A stretch of 64,000 bases of DNA from Fistularia commersonii (lineage: Eukaryota > Chordata > Actinopteri > Syngnathiformes > Fistulariidae), in the NCBI GenBank assembly GCA_037954325.1, contig JBBMNZ010000007.1, forward strand, positions 17,213,001-17,277,000. Reading direction: 5' to 3'. Both the position numbers and the translations under genes were made by a program. The notes beneath the pieces are model-generated. The model worked only from the letters and a program-made list of their open reading frames with translations, did no database searches and was not told the DNA's origin. Positions 12,216-23,157 of this stretch are shown here, piece after piece (the first letter of the stretch is position 1; each line of letters starts with the position of its first letter).

Positions 12216-14275
12216 ATGGGATCTATTTTTTTTAATTGTGAGTCCAAACTCGTACGAAAAGGACAATGACAAAAGAGACCATGCTATAAAGTCCAAGTAG
12301 TGTGCTTCTCCCTGCATGATGAGTGGCTCCACCTCAAGATGATGAAACGCTTTTTACTTTGAAATTGCTAAATACTTTTCGCAATGTTTGTCACACAGAT
12401 CTAATCTCAGCACTTCTATACATCCTGATATATATCAGTATTTTGCCCCATAGCCGCACAAGGATCAGTTGATCAATCTGACCTTGCTGTGCACCATGAG
12501 TTTGTACATGTGTGGAGCAGACAAATTTTGCATAATAGCATTTGGTATGCATTGTTTGATGACAGGCTCTCAAAATTATTCAGTTGCTATGAAAAGATCT
12601 CATGAAAATGCAAATTTCACAACTAGTTTTTACCCGAGTGTTAAGGACAATTTTCTTACTATTCAAATCTATTTGTTTAATCCACCTCCATAGTCCCACC
12701 TGTTCTTTTTAAGTTGCTAAAATTTTTGTTGATTTTCAGACAGTCCTTGGTAACTTCTAGAATCCTCCCTCCAACCAACCGTAGCCCTGGATACTCCGTT
12801 TGCGTGCTTCCACTGTACATACCCCTAACCTCTCACTCTCGCGCGCACGTGCACACTCTCTCCCTCCCCTGAAACAAACTCTCTTCTACACAAGCGCTTC
12901 CCTGAAAATGCGCCGGGGGAATCTGAACTCTGAGTAATTCGTGTTGTATGTATTCCTAGAGTAAGTGTGTAATATTGCATAACCTCCTCATGGCTTGATC
13001 CGTACACGGTGTTACTGCAAAGCAGCTGGTCCGTAACAACGGATACTTACCGACTCTTTCTACATTTAGAGAGGGCAGAGAACGGAGTTTCACAACACAC
13101 TAACAGCTGTAAGGTCAGCAGCGTTGACCCAGACCATAAATATCTCTACGTCTAATACCTTTCAATTAGGTTCACTAGAGATGTGAATTTTGTCCAGAGG
13201 GTAGCTCCGATTTCAGTGAGGTTGAAACAACTCTTCGAAGAATTGAGTCCAACCAAGACACAGTGGAGTTCCTCTTTGTCATTTGGTGAGAGGCAAGCAG
13301 ATCAGCTGCGTTGAGATCAATGGATTGGTAAATTTTTATATCAATATGGTACAATGGCGGAGCCATTTTGCCGAGGAGGGATTCAGGCTTTGTTCAGAAT
13401 CATAAAAAGAGCAGGAAAAAAGCATGGAGAGTTCAAGGTTCACATATGTGACACTGACAAATACACCTATAGATGCTTCATCTGCAGCAGCTTCAGCTTA
13501 TATTCAGCATTGTAGTCGTGCAACTTCTGGACTAATTTCCCTTAGAAATTTCTCTTTCTGCTACATCCTTTGGCAGTGCCAGGTTGACATTTTGGCTTTT
13601 GACATCAACATATTGTAAAAAGCACTTCCTAGAAATTGAGATTAGCAAAAGCAGCATTGTAGATGGTTGGGAACTCGTCCCTCACACACTGTGTTGTAAA
13701 TGTGTTTTTTTTTAACCGCAAAGGACAGTGCTTACAGTGCTTGTAAGATGTGTGTTAAAGCTGCAAATACTATCAAAGTATTTAGAAATTACATATCAAA
13801 GGGCAAAGTAGAACTATGGGATGTTTTAGTCAATCAATACCATTTTAATACTGATTAATATCCATTTTTCTGGAGCTTTAAAGTGATGGGACGCTTAACA
13901 GCATCACCATCATCACCTGAATTCAATAAGAGAATGTAGGGTTTTGTTTTGATTTATTCAACATAATTGGACTGGAAACTGTAAGGTAACTTGCTGGTTC
14001 CACAGGTTAAAGTTATATGGCACTAGAAACAATGTCAATTGGGCTAAAATCAGAATCATTCATGGATTCCCTGGTTAATGATATCACCGAGTTGGGCGAT
14101 TTGTTCTGGATAATCTTTAGACCGACTTGATTTCACCTGCCTACCATGAAATGATCTTGTCTTTCCATTAACTTGTGTCTGCAGTTCTGTTTCTGCAGCA
14201 TGGATTTAAATAAAGACGAAATCAAAAAGTAGTCTGCAATTTTTGGTCTATTGTGTTTATTACCATATGACTAAA
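12216..14275. other. Intergenic, no gene seen
   Basis: No coding or repeat signature was recognised in this AT-rich single-copy-looking sequence. Confidence 0.6.
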
Positions 14276-14400
14276 AAGATAAGATAAGATAAGAACAACT
14301 TTATTTATCCCAAAGGAAATTGTTGTGCCAGAGTTTCAAGCAAAACATAACAATAATAGATAATAGTAGGAAGGAGGGAGAATAAGAAATACAATAAAAA
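14276..14400 (-). mobile_element. Non-LTR retrotransposon 3' end with (TCTTA)n tail, reverse orientation
   Basis: AAGATAAGATAAGATAAG followed by AACAACTTTATTTATCCC and AATTGTTGTGCCAGAGTTTC is the reverse complement of the sequence at 29795-29930. Both end in TCTTA repeats on their own sense strand, as retrotransposon 3' tails do. Confidence 0.75.
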
Positions 14401-16244
14401 CCAATATATGTAATACATTTTAAGTTCCCTGTATTCAGTGTGGAACAAAAAAAAAAAATTAATAAGTAATGGCACTTTTTTCTGAAATGGAATTTACACA
14501 TTCATGCAACACTACGGTCATTTCAGTCAGATTTATGAGATCATATTGAAAGTCATGACTTATGACAGAAAACATCAGCAGTCACATTTGAGCTGATATC
14601 GCCATCATATCAAATCTCTCCTTGCAGCTGCAGTAATTCATGCATGAAGTATTTTCCTTGTTTGACGGAAGGTAATTTAAACACAAAGCGGCGTCTGTCT
14701 TATGACGGAAATCTTCTTAATCTTCCACATCGCATCCAGCCAATGTAATATTACATTTATTGTTATTCAACATGTTACTGGAAAAAGTAAAACCCCGCCA
14801 AAGCATCGATATATCCTAAATGGACAATAACAGGCAGGAATCTGTGAATTAATGTTTTGCATAAATGTGCACATAATCAATTATTGATTCATACATTTTC
14901 ACAGCAAGTGAGAGAACATCAACATGCACCTGGAGGCAGCCATTAATTTTGTATTTATAAATCCAAGCAACAAACAAATACGTTAAAAAGCCTGGAAAAT
15001 AATCAAGAAATGAAAATGAAAACGGCGCTTTAATGAGCTAATCGGTAATTTTCACAGAGAATCTAAGTATGTGTTACGGTTTAATGTGTGCACGTCCCCT
15101 TAAATACATACTTTCAGCAGACATTAGGAATGCGCTTGTGTGCTTTGTCTGCATTGTCTCCAATCTCATTGTGCTACGCTAGGCATCCCTCGCTGCTCCT
15201 CCTCGGCAACAGGAAGTACGGACACACACACACACAAACACACCGTTGTGTCTCCTTACATCATTTACAGCTTCTTTGCTGGTAGAAGCGTGACGTGCCT
15301 TCTCGGTGTGAAGATTTGGGAAAATGATTAGCTCCATCACCTCACATCTCATTTGAACAAACCTCACAAACTCAGACATTTTTTTCCAGAGTTTTTTTCA
15401 AGTGTTCATGATGAAGCTAAACAAATAAATACATGAAAAATGTATAAATTTCACTTAAGAGACAGCGTGACAACAGGAGACAGGTGATCACACGAAGGCA
15501 GAAAGGATGCTGAAAGTGAAGAGAAGAAATAGAGGAAAATGAAAGACAGAAAGTAACACGATGTGCAGAGACAACATACAAGTAGTTTATCTCGGCTGAA
15601 TTGGTCAAATGGAAAGTAGCAGCGGGAAAACTGGTGCAGATCCTTGGGAAGTTCTGTACATCCACAAGCAATATCCCATTCCTTTCTCCTATTGTCCTTT
15701 GGAAAGCTGAGCAGACTTACATCTGTCCCTTTGTTTTCCTTGGACTAGAAATTGCACCCAAAGCATCACAATGCACCTGTAGACTGACACGAAAAAACAA
15801 AACAAAAAAGCCAGGAGAGGGTTTTTTTTTTTTTTGTTGTTGTTGTTTTAAAATGGTCTGTGATCAAAGTAGAAGCCAGATGGAGACATTTTTGAAAGTT
15901 TCCACCACTGAATGAACTCGCCTCCAGTTGTTTTTTTTTTGTTTTCTGCTTTGAACTGTAGGTGAATGCATATATTTGAAGCTCCAATCAATTTGATGGC
16001 AGGAATTGATGAAAATTTGAAAAAGTAATAGTCAGCCTTTAATATATACCGTGTGTATATAGTTATATATAAATGTAAATGTCAGCTCATAGCCTAATCA
16101 GTTGATCATCAGTTAGAGGACCTACCATTGTAAAAAAAAAAAAAAAAATCCTTGAGCTATTTATTTTGGCAAGGGTTGGAGTGAACTGTTGTGGATTACC
16201 ATTCTAAATTAACATTTCATATTTTTAAGGGCAAATTTCAGAGC
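14401..16244. other. Intergenic, possible non-coding conserved element
   Basis: No coding exon is visible. The part from 14530 to 15080 is free of recognised repeats and rich in homeodomain-type TAAT/ATTA cores (for example CTTTAATGAGCTAATCGG near 15030). That is the texture of teleost conserved non-coding elements, but conservation cannot be judged from one sequence. Confidence 0.4.
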
Positions 16245-16400
16245 AGGAAGGTTCCTGGTTCAGTTTCACTTTCTAGCTCTGTTTCAACTATACAGATTTT
16301 GCATGTTCTTTGTGCTTTCCCCGCACAATCTTCGTCTTTCTCCCACAGTCAGTAGGGTCACTGAAGACAAATTGAATGAATGAGAGACTGAATGATATAA
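16245..16400 (+). mobile_element. Heavily decayed copy of the ATGG-tailed repeat
   Basis: GGTTCCTGGTTCAGTTTC, TTTTGCATGTTCTTTGTGC and TTTCTCCCACAGTCAGTAG appear in the family's plus-strand order but with many changes. Confidence 0.5.
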
Positions 16401-16526
16401 TGTTTCCATATGCAATTCTGTGATTGACAGTTGACCAGTCCAGCATTTATTATGCCTTTTGTTGAATGAGGGTAGCATTTAGCCACAGAGTTGTATAGAT
16501 AATGCAATTATGAACTTTTTCACCAA

Positions 16527-16597
16527 TTATATATATATATACACATATATATGTGTATATATATACATATATATATACATATGTATGTGTATGTATG

Positions 16598-16648
<51 letters not shown>

Positions 16649-16745
16649 GCACACACACACACGCACACACACACGCAAACACACACACACACACACACAC
16701 ACACGCAAGCACACACACACACACACAAATATTCATATATATATA

Positions 16746-16813
<68 letters not shown>
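16527..16813. repeat. Compound microsatellite (AT)n-(ATGT)n-(AT)n-(CA)n-(AT)n-(GA)n
   Basis: Nearly 290 bp of simple sequence in ordered blocks: AT/ACAT/ATGT mix to about 16600, pure AT to about 16638, CA with CG interruptions to about 16727, a short AT block, then a pure (GA)n run at 16750-16813. All ORFs across it are artefacts of the repeat. Confidence 0.97.
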
Positions 16814-16816
<3 letters not shown>

Positions 16817-19800
16817 TTCCTGGGTGGAAATCCCCCCTGCAGTGGTTCACTCCTAACTCATTAGTTTTTCTATGTTTTGTGAATTACATGGGCCTGCACC
16901 CTTCATTAGTAGCAGTTAGTAATGCACATATGCGAAAAGCACCATGGAAACATTCAATGACTGTGGGTTAAAGAACAATAATAAAAGATTTTCACTGGTG
17001 TAACAAATTCCGCATTATGAAATTAAGCAGACGAAGAGCTCACAACTGAAAAGCCATTAGATGATTGACAAGAGAATTAAAATGCCCATTAAACAGACTG
17101 GCAAGAGTATCACACTGGCATTGAATCATCAGACTACAGGTCTGTGAAGGTTAAGGTTTTAGAATGGATTATATTCAAACAAAAATCCATTATGTTTTGT
17201 GAGGGGAGTGATTTTGAGCGACTGAGGACAAATTTTTTTTTTTTGAACACTGCACACGAACACTTTTTTTTTCCCAAGATGGCACCGGAAGATCCCAGCC
17301 TATCGAAGCTGCTCCTCTTATCTTTAACACTATCTCTTTATTTTCTTGAGTTATTAATTATCTTAATACATTGCTTTTGTACTAACTCATCTGAATCTCT
17401 TCTGGACATTTAACCAGTGTTGAAAAACACGACGCATGATTGATACAAGATTACTCCAATATGACCTCTGACTCAAGTCCAGGGCCATGTCAACATATAA
17501 GGAAATTTTAGCCATTTTACCAACAAAAACGCTGCTTGGTTTGTGGAAAATCAGACATAGAGGGTATTTAGGTGGAGTTTTTAGGTAAAAGGAGTTTATC
17601 CGAAAATTATGCTGGAGAGATTGCAGCTTTTTCTGTTTACAGCAAGTGGATCTGAAATTTTAAACCCTGAGCTCCATCAACAACTGTTTATCATCGGAAC
17701 CCACAGAACCTTTGTCTTTGAATCTAGAGCTCATCTGAGTAAAGTGTAAATAATGTTGAGCGCCTTGAACTGTGAAACGACCATTGTAATCATCCCCGAA
17801 TTCGATTCGGTTTATTCGAAAACATTTTTAAATTCCAGAAACTGATTATTTAATTACCAAGTGCTTGAAGTCTAAACCGGATGTTAGTAGCAGAATTCGC
17901 TACAGTCCCCGCTGTTCTCGCTTGCGCAAGTAAATGATCTCTGCTGCATTTCTTTTGTAAATAAGATTGTATTATAAGTCTGCGAAAAACCCCTCCAAGC
18001 CATTTGAAGCTTTGTGTAAAACAAAAAATCTGACCGGATCCTCTGTGTGTGTGTGTATGTGTGTATGTGTGTGTGTGTGTGTGTCCGTACAATAACCTCT
18101 CTGTCCCTCATTAACGAGAAATAACATGTCCAGCTGCACCGAAATTCCTTTGACTTGCCTCAGAGCACCACATTCAAATTTATTGTGGCCAGAGGAGCAA
18201 TATTTGAATGGTATTTGCATCTGACAGGAAGTGTGGCAACCATTGCAGTTTTTGTTCCAAGCTATGAGGCAACTGAGACGTTAAGAGAGAGCATTCCTGT
18301 CAGGAAATGCTTATCTCTGCCGTCGCTTATCTGCTGCCAGCATTGACAGGAGGCGTGGGCTGCAATGTTTACACTGCTCTCTGTTCAGTTAAACCGGTTT
18401 ACAATCAAATCAGAAATCACTGTCATCACTTTACCCGGTATATTGGTTGCACATCAACCTGAAACGACCCAAAAACTCACTCTTGGTCCACAGACACCGA
18501 GTGTATAACATGAAGCTGGAAGGTTTAAAGCAATCTTTTTTTTTTTTTTTTTTTACACAAACTGGATTTGTTGATTTGTTTTATTTCTTTTATCACATTC
18601 CTGTGGTGTGATTCATTCAGTTCCACTCTAATGCATGGATAGTGATGTGCTGTACATCTGGGTGTGTCCACCACTGCTTATTTGCCTCCCGTTATGAGTT
18701 TTTTTGTACTTTCACCCTTTGTTCACACCTGGTAGCAGGAGCTTAAGGTGAAGACATGCATATTTAGAAACACCTTTGTGCCATTCATGTGTCAAAAGAC
18801 TGCATTTGTCCAAATAATGCACCTCCAAGTGTATTGCAACCCAACCCCCTCCCAAATCCATAAAATTTCTGGTTTAAAACCATCAAGGAAATAAATAGAT
18901 GATCCTTCCCCATGTTGAAAACGTGGGAAATCTTTATGAGGCTTGTGTTCACCACAAGATACTCATTAGACCACAACATTGACATTAACACCAGCTGCTG
19001 GTGTTAGTTCTGCTCAGAACATCTTCATGGTCTCCTGCCCTTCTGGTATCTCCAGCAAACACAGTGCAGAATTAATAATTTGCTTGTTGGGAAAGTTTTT
19101 TGGGTTTGTTTTTTCCATGTATATCTTCTTTTTGCAAGGTCTGTTAACCACGGTATGCTAACTATGACCTGGTGAGACGATTTCAGTAATAAACCTGGGA
19201 TGATTCATTAGTTGAACCTTTCAATGGGCGGAAATCAACTAAAATCAAAAATTCAAATAAAAATTCAAGTAAATTAGTTTTAAACAAATAAAAAAAAAAG
19301 AAAATATAAAAAAAAAAAAAAAAAAATTCTGAATAGAACTTGGATTTGAATTCGTGATCAGCCGTCTTTGTTTAAAATTTGAATACATTTATCATCTTTG
19401 TATTCAATATTATAATTTGGGATGCTCATTTCTTCCATCACCATTCATTTGCTTTGGGGAGCAAAGAAAATATGTGGATCACTTTTATCCCAGATATTGT
19501 TGCACATGTTGAATGTGTGCACGTGTGTGTCTGTTTCTGTGTAAATGTAACCAGTTTCACCTGTTAATATGCACTTTTGATTACACAGTATCTACTAACC
19601 ATAATACAGGGTCAGTGGTTTCCCTGCAACTTAAAGGTCACGTCAGAGCTTGACGGTAGACAGTGTGTTCCTTACGTCCTGTCTACTCTGAAATTTTGTT
19701 TTGGCCCTCAATAGGAGCTTTGGTCCTTCATGTTCACGATCTTTCTCAAAAATTTCAAAGGGCTTGTCTTTTAATGCAGGCTGGTGGGTATCTATGTGTC

Positions 19801-20120
19801 AAAGTCATTTTTAGTGTTTCATGTCTTCATTAGCCAGCTGCTAACCGGTCCCCACATTTTATACAGGCTGTGAGTGGATTGCTTGATTCACCTGTTGTAG
19901 TTTGAGTTGCTATATTTTCTTTTAAATGCAGCTCCCTTTTTGCTGGCACCCTGAAACCCTTCTGGTGTCCCATTTTGGGTGTTTCTCCCCTTTCAAATAA
20001 GCTCGCCAGTGACATTTGTTTTCGGACGCTTTAGCATGGGTTTATCTTGCTGACTAACACAGGAAAACCCTACGACTGAGTCAACTGAAGGAGACGTGGG
20101 TGGAAGTGGCATTTTTAAAT
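16814..20120. other. Intergenic, no gene seen
   Basis: It contains the GT tract at 18044-18083 and long A/T runs (17228, 18538, 19290-19327). A segment starting CAAGATGGCACCGGAAGATC (17275) looks like the 5' start of a LINE leader but could not be confirmed. Confidence 0.55.
18044..18083. repeat. (GT)n microsatellite with GTAT interruptions
   Basis: GT repeats broken twice by TATGT. Confidence 0.9.
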
Positions 20121-20215
20121 ATTCTGAAGACGGAGAAGGTTGATTCGCTGTGGCGACACCTGAAGGCAAAAGCCGAAAGGATAAGAAGAAGAAGAAAAAG
20201 AAGGCTAACGAAGAT
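20121..20215 (+). mobile_element. (GAA)-tailed retroposon fragment
   Basis: Plus-strand copy of the same 3' end (GTTGATTCGCTGTGGCGACA, CTGAAGGCAAAAGCCGAAAG) with the longest AAGAAG tail of the four. No clear target duplication was found. Confidence 0.75.
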
Positions 20216-21524
20216 AAGACACATATCATTTTAAGCAACTTTATCCTTTCTTGGCTGCCGAATACCAAATGGTCCACAGTCTGATGGTTGGGGACCTCAG
20301 TCCTAGAGGTAACAATTACCCAGGAAACTAATTATGATTTTTAACAGGGTTGAAATGTGAGCGTGTGTAGGAAAGGTAGAAAATGAACTGTATGGTAGAA
20401 GCCCCATCCCAGCCACTTCTCTGCACTGCACACTGTGATCAAGCACTTTTGGCCCTTTCTTATTCTTGCTCAGATTAACTCAGATTAACTGATTCGCAGC
20501 ATGGTGCTATGGAAGTTTCGTGTGACACTGATCGATATGGGGGATTTGCCTGAGACCACTCCTGTGTACAAAGGCTCAAAATGAGTGTTCAAACTTCTAA
20601 AAAGCAATGCCAACTTTTAAACCCCTTCCAACGGCTTTCAGTTCCTTTCTGAATAGACTGATAGTCTTCCAAGTCATTCTGTACCATGTTTCTCGCTCAC
20701 AAACAGCTCTGGCAGGTACCCACCAGACCTTTTGGTGGGGACTGGAAATCCAGCTGTAGCAAGTAGCAAAGCATATTTGTTTGACCAGATGCTGTTTAAA
20801 GTGTGTAGCCAATTATTTCAGTGAACACAATTATGATAGAAATCAGATAATCTGGGACACCAAGGTTTTCAAATCAACTGGTTCTAAACTTCTCACATTG
20901 AACATGAAACTGTATCTGTCTATTTTGCAATTTCAAAAAGTTTTGTGAGAGATTAGAGGATGTATTTATAATGTCAAAGTAACAATTAATCACAAACAGC
21001 TGGAACAGCTGTTGAGCCGCAGCACCAGAACAGCAGACTTCTGAAATTCAAGAGATGGACTTTATTTCTTGAAAGTAAGTAAATTGAGCCAGACAGCTTT
21101 CTGAATATAGCTGTCTGGTGCAGACCTATATAACAATAGACCTAAACAACCTGCATGCTTGTTTAAACATAGCTGTAAATATGTTTTTCATGATACGGGG
21201 GATGTGAACAGTACTTTGTGTGAGTGCCATTGCTGCTGAATTGCAGCACCAGAGCAATTATCTTTAATGCAATTAGACAAGTGTTTTTCCAAATAAACGA
21301 TACTTTCCCTTTCAGCCAAACAGAACAAAGATGGTAAAAGAACGCTCAGATCATAATCTATCTAAGGAGTTAAATTCTACTCATTGAATCTTGATATGGA
21401 CGGGTGCAGTGACAAGCATTGCTATGTGGATGATAGATAACGGAGGTTGTGTTTTTTGGGTGAATGGTCAGTCACTCAGGAAGATCTCTCAGGAGCGCAT
21501 GTGGTTTAATGTCAAAATAAGAAT

Positions 21525-22120
21525 TAGAAATTCTTTAATCACTTTTTTTTTTCTTCAAATACAAGGAATATACTGTGGTTAGTCAGTACTTAGCAGACAA
21601 AATAGGACAAGTGTAATTGATGGCGCAAAGTCGTACAATAGTAGTGCCATAGAGGAGGGGTGGAGACAGTGTCAGTGGAGATGTCAGGTATTTTTGTTGA
21701 GGCAAGAAACTGTTTCGAAATGTTTTGCTCCTGGCGGTTCAAAAAGTCTGTGTCCGGGGCGAGAGGGGTCAGCTGTTATCTTTTCTGCACGTCTGAAGGT
21801 CCCGGAGGTGCACAGGACATATAGAGATGGCAGATTGCAGCCAGTCACCTTCTCTATGGCCAAATGATACGCTGCAGTTGGCGTACCATATGGTGATGGA
21901 GTTGCGGATGGACTTGATGATGGAGGTGTAGAAGTGTACCATCATCGTCTTTGGCAGGTAAAACTTCTTTAACTGCCTCAGAAAGAATATCAACAAGATG
22001 ATAGAGCTGATGCTCAGCTCTTACTTGCGGTCCTGGGAGATGATTATTCCCAAAAAGCGGCAGGACTCCACAGTACCAGCCGGGGAGTCTCTCGGGGTGA
22101 TGAGGCTGGGCGTGTGATGC
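21525..22120 (-). mobile_element. 5'-truncated non-LTR retrotransposon, reverse-transcriptase C-terminus (copy B)
   Basis: This is a shorter relative of copy A. The minus strand of 21996-21769 gives FFLRQLKKFYLPKTMMVHFY, TSIIKSIRNSITIWYANCSV, GDWLQSAI and HLRDLQTC, the conserved region after the reverse-transcriptase palm in CR1/L2/Rex-like elements. The region up to 22120 continues this into the GTIISQD block in another frame. The 3' end near 21525-21590 (AATACAAGGAATATACTGTG) matches copy A's 3' UTR. It is non-functional. Confidence 0.8.
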
Positions 22121-22219
22121 GAAAACTTCATTAAAATGCTGCTTCATGTGACTTATTTAAGCTTTCTTGTTATTGGGTGCTTGCCAGTCCTTATTTGAGG
22201 TACTTGATTCCCATTTAAT

Positions 22220-22308
22220 GATACAGGAAATAGGACTGAATGGAGAGGGTTGATTCACTGTGGCGATCCCTGAAGGGAAAAGTCAAAAGGCAAATAAGAA
22301 GAAGATAT
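22220..22308 (+). mobile_element. (GAA)-tailed retroposon fragment with 9-bp target duplication
   Basis: Plus-strand copy of the same family (GATACAGGAAATAGG, GTTGATTCACTGTGGCGATC, CCTGAAGGGAAAAGTC) with a short AAGAAGA tail. It is flanked by CCATTTAAT (22211-22219 and 22309-22317). Confidence 0.8.
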
Positions 22309-22871
22309 CCATTTAATCTGCATCTTCTTGAAACACCAATTACATCACTTGCCGTGATTTGAAAAAAATTCTCTTTCACCAACTAACTTCATGTCCTCTT
22401 CCACTACGTCCATAAATCTCCTCTCATAAAACCAGTCAATTCAAGGGAGAAATAACAACGTAAAGCATTTTTTTATGTCATTGAACAGTTATAGTTCATC
22501 TTCAAGTTGTACAACTTTAATAACCCATGCTCTAATAGTTTAATACTTTGTAAAGCTGTTCGAAGCTGCAGCAGAAAGAATGTAAAAGTGACCCCTTTTA
22601 GATCCACCCCACCAAACTTGTCATGATGACCCAACTTCTGAGAACATCTGACCGCCCAGTTTCTTGTGAAGAAGATAGCGGTATCAGTGTCGGTTGAACA
22701 AAGTGTTGAAAAATTACCCACCCAGTAAATAGATACACTTGGCTGAACCAATAAGTAATTTACTTTAGAGGGTGGGAGGTCAGATGAGGACAGTTGGTTG
22801 GATGCATATACGTTAAACGTATAAACAGTTACATTTTATCCTCAGTATCATTATGAGTACATTCAGTCGTT

Positions 22872-22878
22872 TGTGTGT

Positions 22879-22915
<37 letters not shown>
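22872..22915. repeat. (GT)n microsatellite
   Basis: A GT tract with one early GTAT interruption. A CA-rich stretch (23085-23157) lies about 170 bp further on. Confidence 0.93.
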
Positions 22916-22916
<1 letters not shown>

Positions 22917-23084
22917 CAAGCACATGCTCATTCCTGTTAACAGAGGGTGCAACAACAGATGCAAAAGAGGTCAACAGTAACAACCTGATAAGCTGCTGCT
23001 GTAGAAGCAGATACAGTATTTAATTTTCAAACAACTGTTACATAACAAACTGCTCATCTACAGGAAGAAGACGTGCATCGTGCA

Positions 23085-23157
23085 CACACATGCACGCACA
23101 ACTACACGTGCACACACACACATATACACGCATAAACACACACACACACACACACAA
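23085..23157. repeat. Interrupted (CA)n microsatellite
   Basis: CACACATGCACGCACAAC and CA runs with TATA and GC interruptions, ending in a pure CA block at about 23139-23157. Confidence 0.9.

Noticed and set aside
16510..16971. Long ORFs on both strands rich in IY, TH, CV and RE
   Set aside because: They are translations of the compound AT/CA/GA microsatellite.
17270..17420. Possible LINE 5' leader beginning CAAGATGGCACCGG
   Set aside because: The resemblance is limited to a few bases and no reverse-transcriptase or gag-like sequence follows.
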